Source: a virus. Taken from it: a stretch of 27,848 nt of DNA. Where the stretch lies: positions 1 through 27,848 of the IMG/VR virus record IMGVR_UViG_3300028189_000047; one strand, written 5' to 3'. The position numbers were made by a program, and so were the translations under genes. Position 1 is the first letter of the stretch, and the number at the start of each line of letters is the position of its first letter. Below the pieces are notes generated by a model. It was not told the origin of the DNA and searched no databases. It was given only the letters and a program-made list of their open reading frames with translations. Positions 1 to 6,696 of this stretch are shown one piece after another.

Positions 1-597
1 TATCTGTTTAAAATATGTTATGTATGAACGTGAAGAGTCAAGAACTGGTCTAAACTGTGTAGCATCACGAGCATATATTTCTACAATATTACCATTTATA
101 CTTCTTACTTTTTCAATAACAGCTTGATCTAATACTAACAAATCAGTAAGAAATTTCTGTATAATACTAGGCCATGTCTCTTTTGATATATTAGGTCTAT
201 TTATAAATTCTTCTACAGCTTTAACACTACTCTTTTTACCATCTACCCTTATAGGTAAATGTGCTACTTCTTTAACTATTGAATCTATTGCTGGTCTAAC
301 ATGAGAACTTCTTCTATAAATCTCTCTTAATGTATCAAAAGATAAAAGAGAATCTCTCTCCATATTCTGAGAAGAATACGACCAAGCCTGAGAATTTGTA
401 TTGTGGTCATCTCTCCAACCACGATTAATACTGAATCCGTCACCATCTTTTAAATCGGAACTTAATTGAATAGTTTTATCACCAACAACTTTTGCAGAAT
501 AAGTTCCAACTAGATTTAATGCTTTTGAAAAGTCCATTGATATCTCTGAACCATCATGATCTAAAACACGAAACCCATTACCATTTTTTTCACTCAT
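1..597 (-). CDS. Portal protein, N-terminal part (runs off window)
   Basis: The 199 visible codons open with ATG at 597 and stay open to the window edge, so the C-terminus is missing. The translation begins MSEKNGNGFRVLDHDG and contains RRSSHVRPAIDSIVKEVAHL, a pattern typical of the N-terminal region of phage portal proteins, where a pair of helices is followed by a conserved R-P-A-I segment. Portal forms the dodecameric ring at the capsid vertex through which terminase pumps DNA. It sits 3 bases downstream of the TerL stop, the canonical TerS-TerL-portal order. The family is assigned from motif resemblance and position, not from alignment. Confidence 0.75.
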   Translation of the reverse strand, partial: MSEKNGNGFRVLDHDGSEISMDFSKALNLVGTYSAKVVGDKTIQLSSDLKDGDGFSINRGWRDDHNTNSQAWSYSSQNMERDSLLSFDTLREIYRRSSHVRPAIDSIVKEVAHLPIRVDGKKSSVKAVEEFINRPNISKETWPSIIQKFLTDLLVLDQAVIEKVRSINGNIVEIYARDATQFRPVLDSSRSYITYFKQI

Positions 598-600
598 ATA

Positions 601-2088
601 TTATCCCATCTGCCAACTAGCAAATCCACCTTTACCAACTCCTTCATTAGAATATTTTTTACTTCCTTGAACAGCTAAATAACAAGCCATTACAGCATCA
701 CTATATGTTCCATAAGGATATTGTAGAAGTTCTGTTATCCAATGACAAATATTACAACCACATCCTTTTTCTAATTCCCAATCATACTCATCTTCTTCCA
801 TTGGTATAACCCACCTACCATTTTGAAAATCAGTTGCCATAGCAGGAACACCAAAATCTAAACTTTTCTTCTGTTGAGATCCTGTAGTAAAAGGTTCTAT
901 GTTCATTTCTACACCTTGTAGATCATCTAACCAATCTATTATAGCTTGTTGATAAAAGTTATTCTCAACTACAGCAGCTACAGGTGCTACCTCATTATAC
1001 ATATCTATTAATTCTCTTGCAGTATCAGGTGAAGAAAACTTACCTCTACGTATTTCAATAGGATATCTAATTTTCTTCTCTTCATCAAAAGCTAAACCAA
1101 ATAGTACAGTATACTTAGAGGATTTACCTTGACCTATTGCTAAATCAACACCTATAAATTTTTCTAGATTATCTATATAAGGCATATCTTGTCTTGAAAC
1201 ACAACAAGCTTTAATATTATCCTTATTAAATACTTTATCAAAATCAGACATCATTAATCCACGAAAGGCTGGATTAAAGTATATTGCACCTCTAAATTTA
1301 AATTCTTCTATAAGTGCTTCCTTAGGCCACCGTTCTTCCCAAACTGGTGTAAAGTCCTCATCTATAAAATACTTATAAGATTGAAACTTTGGTGTCTTTA
1401 ATAACTTTGCAGTTAAATCATCTTTGTGCCAAGGTGTTGCAACATATATAATTCTAGCTTTTGGACCAGATTTAATATCCATCCAGTTACCAAAGAATGC
1501 ATCTATAACTTGTTGTCTCATACTAGGGTTAAGAATAGCATTCTTAAAAGAAACAACATCATCAAATAAAACTAAATCAGCTTTACCTCCAGTAGCAGAA
1601 GCTAATACTCCACAAGCTTCTATAGATGAATCCTTTCTAACATGAGTACCAGCTAATCTAACTTTAGATGCAGACCAAAGAGGTGCGCCTTCATCTGTTA
1701 TGTCTGGAAATATATCATGAAACTTACCACCCTCTTTTGATATATGACCTTTTATTTCCTGTAATATCTTGCAAGATAAGTCATCAGAATGACTTATAAT
1801 CTTAATTCGTATATCTGGATTGTTTCCTAACTCCCATAAACATCTCTCTACACTTATTGTAGTTGTTTTACGATGATCTTTAGGAGAAGTAATAACAGTA
1901 TATATGTTATCAGTTATATGACTATGCCACTCTTGATGCATATTAGACAGAGGACATTCAAAATCAGTTGCCATATACTGAGAAAAAGCAAAAGGATCTC
2001 TCCTAGCTCGTTGTCTTATCTTCTCCAAGTTCAATGAGAGTAAGTGCTCTTTGAGTTTCCTTGAGTTTTGTGTCAAGTTCTCCATCAT
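601..2088 (-). CDS. terL: Terminase large subunit (ATPase-nuclease)
   Basis: This is the packaging motor that cuts concatemeric DNA and translocates it into the prohead. The ATPase half shows a variant Walker A (TSPKDHRKTT, residues 67-76), Walker B LVLFDDVV (172-179) and coupling motif ATPWH (217-221). The RNase H-like nuclease half shows D315 in FIGVDLAIG, E375 in AVVENNF and D464 in TYSDAV, the expected acidic triad. At 495 aa it is full length. The ATG at 2088 has an AAAGGGG ribosome site just upstream. The start lies 86 bases inside the TerS reading frame, so the two are probably translationally coupled. Confidence 0.93.
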   Translation of the reverse strand: MMENLTQNSRKLKEHLLSLNLEKIRQRARRDPFAFSQYMATDFECPLSNMHQEWHSHITDNIYTVITSPKDHRKTTTISVERCLWELGNNPDIRIKIISHSDDLSCKILQEIKGHISKEGGKFHDIFPDITDEGAPLWSASKVRLAGTHVRKDSSIEACGVLASATGGKADLVLFDDVVSFKNAILNPSMRQQVIDAFFGNWMDIKSGPKARIIYVATPWHKDDLTAKLLKTPKFQSYKYFIDEDFTPVWEERWPKEALIEEFKFRGAIYFNPAFRGLMMSDFDKVFNKDNIKACCVSRQDMPYIDNLEKFIGVDLAIGQGKSSKYTVLFGLAFDEEKKIRYPIEIRRGKFSSPDTARELIDMYNEVAPVAAVVENNFYQQAIIDWLDDLQGVEMNIEPFTTGSQQKKSLDFGVPAMATDFQNGRWVIPMEEDEYDWELEKGCGCNICHWITELLQYPYGTYSDAVMACYLAVQGSKKYSNEGVGKGGFASWQMG

Positions 2089-2509
2089 CCAACCCCTTTA
2101 AATCTACACTTATTGTTGTTTCTGTTTTAACTGTAGGTTTACCAAGTATCAATCTCCTTTGTTCATTAACTAATCTAATAGTACTAACAACATCACTCCA
2201 AGATGTAGGTTCTATTTCTTCAGAACATATCTTCTCTAGAATCATATCTTCTAGACTAGTTAATATACCTAATTGTTTTTCATCTTCTTCTAATATTATT
2301 GTATTGTTTGATTGTTCTTTTATACTTAATCTAGCTTTAAGCATACCTTGTAGCTTTTCTATTTTATCATCCCAACCATCTTCAACTTTCCATTTAGAAA
2401 GAGTTGGTTGTGTAACACCAAGTTCTTCAGCTATACTAGATAAAGTATTCCTACCTCTATATAATTTAAATGCTTCTTTTCTTCTTTCAGTATCTTTAGG
2501 CCTAGCGAT
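2003..2509 (-). CDS. terS: Terminase small subunit, apparently starting at ATC or ATT
   Basis: The small terminase subunit recognises packaging DNA and loads TerL. From the first ATG (2344) the frame gives 113 aa, but it stays open upstream and encodes a helix-turn-helix: RRKEAFKLYRGRNTLSSIAE then ELGVTQPTLSKWKVEDGW, which is the DNA-binding domain of TerS proteins. No ATG, GTG or TTG lies between the stop at 2557-2555 and the HTH. A strong GGAGG (2521-2517) sits 7 bases before ATC at 2509 and 4 before ATT at 2512. An ATC start gives the family-like N-terminus (M)ARPKDTERRKEAF and 168 aa. Confidence in the gene is high, in the exact start moderate. Confidence 0.8.
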   Translation of the reverse strand: MARPKDTERRKEAFKLYRGRNTLSSIAEELGVTQPTLSKWKVEDGWDDKIEKLQGMLKARLSIKEQSNNTIILEEDEKQLGILTSLEDMILEKICSEEIEPTSWSDVVSTIRLVNEQRRLILGKPTVKTETTISVDLKGLDDGELDTKLKETQRALTLIELGEDKTTS

Positions 2510-2540
2510 AATATAACCTCCATTTTTATTTATTTTATTA

Positions 2541-2569
2541 ATAATACTATATTTTCAATATGTTGTCAA
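2541..2569 (-). promoter_or_regulatory. Sigma70-type promoter for the terminase operon
   Basis: On the minus strand a perfect -35 TTGACA (2569-2564), a 17-base spacer and -10 TATTAT (2546-2541) precede terS. Transcription should start near 2535, leaving a leader of only about 25 bases before the GGAGG ribosome site. Confidence 0.8.
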
Positions 2570-2611
2570 TATACATTATCTAATTACATCTTTTAGAATT
2601 AGAAAAGTGCA

Positions 2612-2653
2612 TAAAAAAACCCCACAATGATAATTTTATTTACCATTGCAGGG
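2612..2653 (-). terminator. Rho-independent terminator after recA
   Basis: On the minus strand CCCTGCAATGG pairs with the CATTGTGGGG arm across an AT-rich loop and is followed directly by a run of seven T. It ends the uvsY-ssb-recA transcript just before the terminase promoter. It closely resembles the terminator at 6394-6430. Confidence 0.85.
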
Positions 2654-2663
2654 TAAGGAGGAA

Positions 2664-2687
2664 TTGTTAGACCCGATTATCTAACAA
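2664..2687. repeat. Short inverted repeat between recA and its terminator
   Basis: TTGTTAG (2664-2670) and CTAACAA (2681-2687) form a perfect 7-bp inverted repeat with a 10-base spacer, in the 3' untranslated region of recA. It lacks a T-tract. It may be an RNA hairpin that stabilises the mRNA end; no function is shown. Confidence 0.4.
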
Positions 2688-2710
2688 GCACAACCATGAA
2701 AAATACTAAT

Positions 2711-4783
2711 CTACTTCTTTTCTTCTTCTACAACTTTAGGTTTTGTTATATCTTTTAACATAGAACCGTCTTCTAACTCTTTGTTAAAATATTCTTTAAA
2801 CTGTTTAATTCTTAACTTTTGACCTTTGTACTCGAAAAAACCACCCTTATGAAACACTATACTATCAAGTTTAATACCTAAAGTTATAGTATCCATAACT
2901 TTATCAATACCATGTGAATAAGATATTTCTACTTCTACAGGACTACGTGGTCTATCCATCTTATTCTTTACTATTGATACTCTACAACTCATACCAATAG
3001 GATCTTCAGATTTCTTATTTTCTGGATGTATAAAGCCTGTATTAGCTGTCTTTAATCTAACAGAAGAATAAAACTTTACAGCATTACCATGTGGTGTTGT
3101 TTCAGGATTACCAAATACAATACCTATTTTTTCTCTTACTTGAGATACTAATATCAATGCTACTTTACTATTCCATATTAACTTATTAATTTTTCTTAAT
3201 GCAGTAGAGACAATCCTTGCTTCTGACGCTAATGCTTTTGTATCTTCTGTTTTTCCAGCTTCAAATTGTTTCTTACATCCTAATACTGATAATGAGTCTA
3301 CAACTAAACAAGCAGGTACTTTATTCCTTTTAGCAAATTCACAAGCTAATTCTATTTTATCAAAAGCATCTTCAAGATAATCAGAATCAAGTATTAACAA
3401 TTTAGAATCATCTATACCTAATTTCTTAGACCAACCAGATAACATAGAATTCTCAGTATCTAGCATTATACCAACGCCACCATTCTTCTGACAAGATGCT
3501 AATAAATTTGCAGCAAATATACTATTATGTGTTACTATAAAATCTTTAGTAACAAAAAGTTTACTTTTATGTGCTACTGATATACAAGTTACTTCTTTCT
3601 TGTTCTTAATAGATACAATTTTTTGTAACCTTCTACCATTAGAACCTCTTTTATAAAATTTATATCTGTCAACTTTTCTTTTTAACCTGAATGGTACTAG
3701 ATTATTGAAATTAATTATAACACGATAACTTAATCTACCACGTTTCTTAACTCCTTTATGCGTATAGAAAGTGTATCTACTTGTTACTTTACACTTACCA
3801 CCAAGAGACAAAACAATAAATTTTACATTTTCTGACAATTGCTTTGATGTTGTACTATATTCCATAAAACCACTAACAGAACAATGACCATCAGAATCCA
3901 TTAATCCTCTAAGAATTTCTAACCTAACATTAATATTATTAAATAAGTATTCTCTAGGAACAAATTTTTCATATGATTTCTTACCTAGCAAACCAACATT
4001 TCTAAGTTTATCACACATACCTGAAATAGTATATGAGTACTTACCACAAGCATCCTTTCTACATATACTACCAAGAAACTTAGGTATTTCTACGTCAGCA
4101 GTTGTTAGTTTTACAACGCACTGATTACCTGTACTATCTTTCTTTTTGTAATCAGCTAAATGACCACCACCTATTAACAATCCCAATAAATAAGGATCAA
4201 TACTAACTTTTTGTTTATTAAATTTAATAGGTTCTACTAGTGGTATTTCTACACGATATTTCTCTTTTGGTATTAAACCACCATAATCAATTATATCATT
4301 AGTAGACATAACTTTATAAGTTCCATATTTTTTAGAAACTTTACCTGTACCTAACTTCTCTTTTAATCTTTCTCTTCTACCTTTTACATACCACAAATGA
4401 TCTTCACATGATTCAATTTCAGAACCATCATCAAATATAAAATTATAGCACTTTCTTTTACCTCTATTAAATACACCTGTCACCTTAGTTTTACTACCAT
4501 CTTTTGAAAATACATAATCACCTATCTTTAAATCTGATATTTTTGACCATCCGTCAGGTGTCATAACTGGTGTATCATTTGGTAGTGCTTTTCCGGTACT
4601 TTGCCACCCGAATATCTCTGTTAATCTACCATAAGGAATTCCACCACCTAAAGAATAGTCAAGAGCACCACTACCAGTACTAAGAAATCCTAATTTATGT
4701 TCTGGTAGTGGTTTCTCTTTTAACATAGAACCAGATTTTCCAAATGTATCTAATAAATCTTCATATATTTTATCTTGGTTCAT
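2711..4783 (-). CDS. recA: RecA-type recombinase interrupted by an intein
   Basis: The strand-exchange protein forms filaments on ssDNA for recombination-dependent replication and repair. The host protein is residues 1-65 plus 421-690, 335 aa after splicing, close to normal RecA length. The P-loop is split: GWQSTGK ends the N-extein and S begins the C-extein, rebuilding GxxxxGKS. Other RecA marks are the LDTEN motif, Walker B ACLVVDSLSVL, and GNPETTPHGNAVKFYSSVRL, the L2-loop region that contacts DNA. A 355-aa intein occupies residues 66-420. The ATG at 4783 has AAGGGG upstream and follows the SSB stop by 9 bases. Without splicing the ATPase site would be destroyed, so the intein must be active or the gene is dead. 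Confidence 0.95.
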   Translation of the reverse strand: MNQDKIYEDLLDTFGKSGSMLKEKPLPEHKLGFLSTGSGALDYSLGGGIPYGRLTEIFGWQSTGKALPNDTPVMTPDGWSKISDLKIGDYVFSKDGSKTKVTGVFNRGKRKCYNFIFDDGSEIESCEDHLWYVKGRRERLKEKLGTGKVSKKYGTYKVMSTNDIIDYGGLIPKEKYRVEIPLVEPIKFNKQKVSIDPYLLGLLIGGGHLADYKKKDSTGNQCVVKLTTADVEIPKFLGSICRKDACGKYSYTISGMCDKLRNVGLLGKKSYEKFVPREYLFNNINVRLEILRGLMDSDGHCSVSGFMEYSTTSKQLSENVKFIVLSLGGKCKVTSRYTFYTHKGVKKRGRLSYRVIINFNNLVPFRLKRKVDRYKFYKRGSNGRRLQKIVSIKNKKEVTCISVAHKSKLFVTKDFIVTHNSIFAANLLASCQKNGGVGIMLDTENSMLSGWSKKLGIDDSKLLILDSDYLEDAFDKIELACEFAKRNKVPACLVVDSLSVLGCKKQFEAGKTEDTKALASEARIVSTALRKINKLIWNSKVALILVSQVREKIGIVFGNPETTPHGNAVKFYSSVRLKTANTGFIHPENKKSEDPIGMSCRVSIVKNKMDRPRSPVEVEISYSHGIDKVMDTITLGIKLDSIVFHKGGFFEYKGQKLRIKQFKEYFNKELEDGSMLKDITKPKVVEEEKK
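3524..4588 (-). mobile_element. Class 3-type intein with LAGLIDADG endonuclease domain, in the recA P-loop
   Basis: The intein is 355 aa, from Ala1 (ALPNDTPVMTPDG) to the terminal THN, followed by extein Ser. It lacks a Cys/Ser at position 1. It carries the three marks of class 3 inteins: Trp at block B position 12 (CEDHLW, residue 66, with block B His64), Cys at block F position 4 (VTCISV, residue 335) and Thr at block G position 5 (VTHN, residue 353). An internal homing-endonuclease domain has two LAGLIDADG helices. The second, LRGLMDSDG (around 226-234), keeps the catalytic Asp; the first, LLGLLIGGG (around 134-142), has Gly in its place. Splicing looks intact, cleavage probably impaired. 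Confidence 0.9.
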
Positions 4784-4792
4784 TGTAACCCC

Positions 4793-5596
4793 TTAAACAA
4801 GTGATTCTAATTCTTTTAACAATTTTGCTTTTCTATCTTCGGCACTAACATCAACTTCTTTATTTTCTTCAACATTATCTACCTCTTTAGCAGATGTATC
4901 AATTAGTGTAGGAACTTCATTAGGAACTTCATTAGTTTTTTCACCTGTAATATTATTAACGACATCTTTCAATTCAAAAGCATCTTTGAAATCCATAATA
5001 CCATCTAGTTCAAACATACCATCTATCCAAGCATCAGACTGTTTAGGATCATCAGACAGTGTAGAATTATTAGGTGATACCTTTACAACATAACTTGTAT
5101 CTAGTTTCTGACCAGTTCTTTCAATAGTTACATCTCTACCTTCATCAACATCTGTAATATCACCGTAATCTTCATCGTACAAATAACTAAGAATGTTTTC
5201 ATAAAGTTGAATACCAGAACGCATTATCTGCACACCTTTTTCTTCTTCACCTCTTACAATAATATTGTAATAAATACTCTTCTTAGCACTAAACTTACTA
5301 GCTAAAGCATCTTTACCACGACCTCTCAACTCTTTAGTAAGCTCACACAAAGGACATTCTTTATTAATAACAGTAAGACAATTAACCATTCTATCATTAG
5401 GTGGTATATTCCAATGTGACCTACACTCAAAAGCTATATCACCAGCTTCACTCCAAGGTGGAAGTATTCTAATCTTACTATTACCTTCTGGTATCTTCCA
5501 CATGGGTAATAGATTCCTTTGTGCTTCCTCCTGCAACCTTTGCTTTGTTTCTTTTGCTCTACTTGAATTTACCTTATATATTGTTCTTTTAGCCAA
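4793..5596 (-). CDS. gp32-like single-stranded DNA-binding protein
   Basis: This protein coats ssDNA at forks and during recombination. The core opens with an OB-fold-like stretch (NSKIRILPPWSEAGD) and carries a zinc site of the T4 gp32 type: H61, C73, C81 and C84 (the last two in CPLC). The C-terminal third is acidic and low-complexity, as in gp32, where such tails recruit replication partners. The tail contains a short in-frame tandem duplication (NEVPNEVP, near 4909-4932). The ATG at 5596 has a strong AAGGAGG. It lies between the UvsY-like gene and recA, matching the functional UvsX/UvsY/gp32 set. Confidence 0.85.
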   Translation of the reverse strand: MAKRTIYKVNSSRAKETKQRLQEEAQRNLLPMWKIPEGNSKIRILPPWSEAGDIAFECRSHWNIPPNDRMVNCLTVINKECPLCELTKELRGRGKDALASKFSAKKSIYYNIIVRGEEEKGVQIMRSGIQLYENILSYLYDEDYGDITDVDEGRDVTIERTGQKLDTSYVVKVSPNNSTLSDDPKQSDAWIDGMFELDGIMDFKDAFELKDVVNNITGEKTNEVPNEVPTLIDTSAKEVDNVEENKEVDVSAEDRKAKLLKELESLV

Positions 5597-5660
5597 AATA
5601 CCTCCTTATGAATTATAAATTAATATAACGATAACCACTAAATCTTCTAGTACTTATTAG

Positions 5661-5876
5661 TCAATCATCTTCTTTACCATATTTAATATCAACTAGATGA
5701 TCTGCTAACTGTCTCATTTCCCAATTACCTATCTTTAGTTTAGAACCAACAATCTTTTCAGACAACTCTTTTGTTAGTGCATCTTGATCTAAAGTCAATA
5801 AATACTCCCTATAATTCTTTCTTTTAAAAGAATCACTCTTTGTGTAATAATCTTTATTTTCATCAAATAATTCCAT
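5661..5876 (-). CDS. Small protein of unknown function in the recombination operon
   Basis: This 71-aa charged protein starts MELFDENKDYYTK. The ATG at 5876 is chosen because AAGGAGG sits right upstream; the longer frame would add an implausible hydrophobic leader lying inside the previous gene. It contains KRKNYREYLLTLDQDALTKE and is probably all-helical. I do not recognise it. Its position between a UvsY-like protein and SSB suggests an accessory of recombination or replication, but that is inference only. Confidence 0.75.
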   Translation of the reverse strand: MELFDENKDYYTKSDSFKRKNYREYLLTLDQDALTKELSEKIVGSKLKIGNWEMRQLADHLVDIKYGKEDD

Positions 5877-5886
5877 TGCTTCCTCC

Positions 5887-6285
5887 TTAATCTTTATCAA
5901 TATTAGAATCGGTTTTACGATTAAAACCAATAGACTTCAATACATCATGCTTCATTACAGCACTTTCTTTATTGTTTTTATATCCCTCCCATATTCTAAC
6001 TTTCTCAAAATAATCTTTCTTAGCTTCTTGAACTACACCTTCATCAGCACTTACTACATTCTCAGCTTTCTTATCAGTGTCACCACACATCTTTGATTTT
6101 AGAAATATCTTTGCAGAGACTTTTTTAACTTTGTCTTTTGCTATTAATTGATCTGAGTATGCTTCTGTTGTTAGGCGTGAATAAAGATAAAAAGCTTTAA
6201 CTACATTGATGTATTCATCTTCTAGGTTATCAGGATTAATGTTATACAAATTTCTAACACTATCATTAAAATCTTTTTTAAGCAT
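5887..6285 (-). CDS. UvsY-like recombination mediator (probable)
   Basis: UvsY of phage T4 helps load the RecA-like UvsX on gp32-covered ssDNA. This 132-aa helical, lysine-rich protein has the length and layout of UvsY: an N-terminal helix followed by VVKAFYLYSRLTTEAYSDQL, a basic K-rich helix, then VVSADEGVV, which closely resembles the VLSADKDVL I recall in T4 UvsY, then a final pair of helices. The neighbours are SSB and RecA, exactly its partners. ATG at 6285 is preferred to a TTG at 6297 because the GGGGGTG ribosome site lies between them. The assignment is from remembered sequence pattern plus context and needs an HMM test. Confidence 0.6.
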   Translation of the reverse strand: MLKKDFNDSVRNLYNINPDNLEDEYINVVKAFYLYSRLTTEAYSDQLIAKDKVKKVSAKIFLKSKMCGDTDKKAENVVSADEGVVQEAKKDYFEKVRIWEGYKNNKESAVMKHDVLKSIGFNRKTDSNIDKD

Positions 6286-6317
6286 TAACACCCCCAATAA
6301 AATTAATCGTTTTCTAT

Positions 6318-6345
6318 ATTATACACATTTTCTGTAAAAAGTCAA
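6318..6345 (-). promoter_or_regulatory. Sigma70-type promoter for the uvsY-ssb-recA operon
   Basis: On the minus strand -35 TTGACT (6345-6340), a 16-base spacer and a perfect -10 TATAAT (6323-6318) lie about 35 bases before the UvsY-like start codon and directly after the upstream terminator. Confidence 0.8.
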
Positions 6346-6393
6346 ACATATATTTGAACAACAGAAATTCACTTGACAATTAGTAGTAGGCAT

Positions 6394-6430
6394 AAAAAAA
6401 CCCCACAACAATATTTAAACTGTTGCAGGG
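6394..6430 (-). terminator. Rho-independent terminator after the polymerase operon
   Basis: On the minus strand CCCTGCAACAG pairs with the TTGTTGTGGGG arm and is followed by seven T (6400-6394). It lies 18 bases after the stop of the small zinc-finger gene and separates the polymerase operon from the uvsY promoter. Arms and T-tract are nearly the same as the recA terminator, with matched changes on both sides of the stem. Confidence 0.85.
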
Positions 6431-6447
6431 TCTTTTTACAATAAATT

Positions 6448-6696
6448 CTAAACTCTATCTTTTATATTTAATTCCTCCTCTAATCTTTTTACACCTAAAT
6501 ATTCTCTTTGACGTTCTGGAATAAATGATTCAACATTTAGTGAGTATGATATTTCATACAACATTCTCCAATGTTTAGAACAAACAAATAACTTACATCT
6601 TACGTAGTTTAAATTAGTATAACCCCAACATGAATAAGTAATAGCATTATTAAGATCTAACTCTTCTCCACAGAAATGACATTTATTAACATTCAC
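6448..6696 (-). CDS. Small zinc-finger protein of unknown function
   Basis: The frame has CHFCGEEL near the N-terminus and VRCKLFVCSKHW in the middle, so two Cys pairs and a His could form a treble-clef type zinc site. No further domain is seen. The start is uncertain: GTG at 6696 has GGGAG at 8 bases, while TTG at 6711 has poor spacing. Either start lies inside the end of the polymerase gene, implying translational coupling. It is the last gene before the terminator. Confidence 0.65.
   Translation of the reverse strand: MNVNKCHFCGEELDLNNAITYSCWGYTNLNYVRCKLFVCSKHWRMLYEISYSLNVESFIPERQREYLGVKRLEEELNIKDRV

Noticed and set aside
2061-2516. Plus-strand open frame of 151 codons opposite terS
   Set aside because: It is the antisense shadow of terS, has no ribosome site or domain, and the minus strand encodes a clear HTH protein there.
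5877-5930. Longer start of the 71-aa protein
   Set aside because: The extra residues overlap the UvsY-like gene and the AAGGAGG site clearly serves the ATG at 5876.
6371-6400. Plus-strand TTGACA before the terminator
   Set aside because: No -10 element lies at 16-18 bases; the match is by chance.
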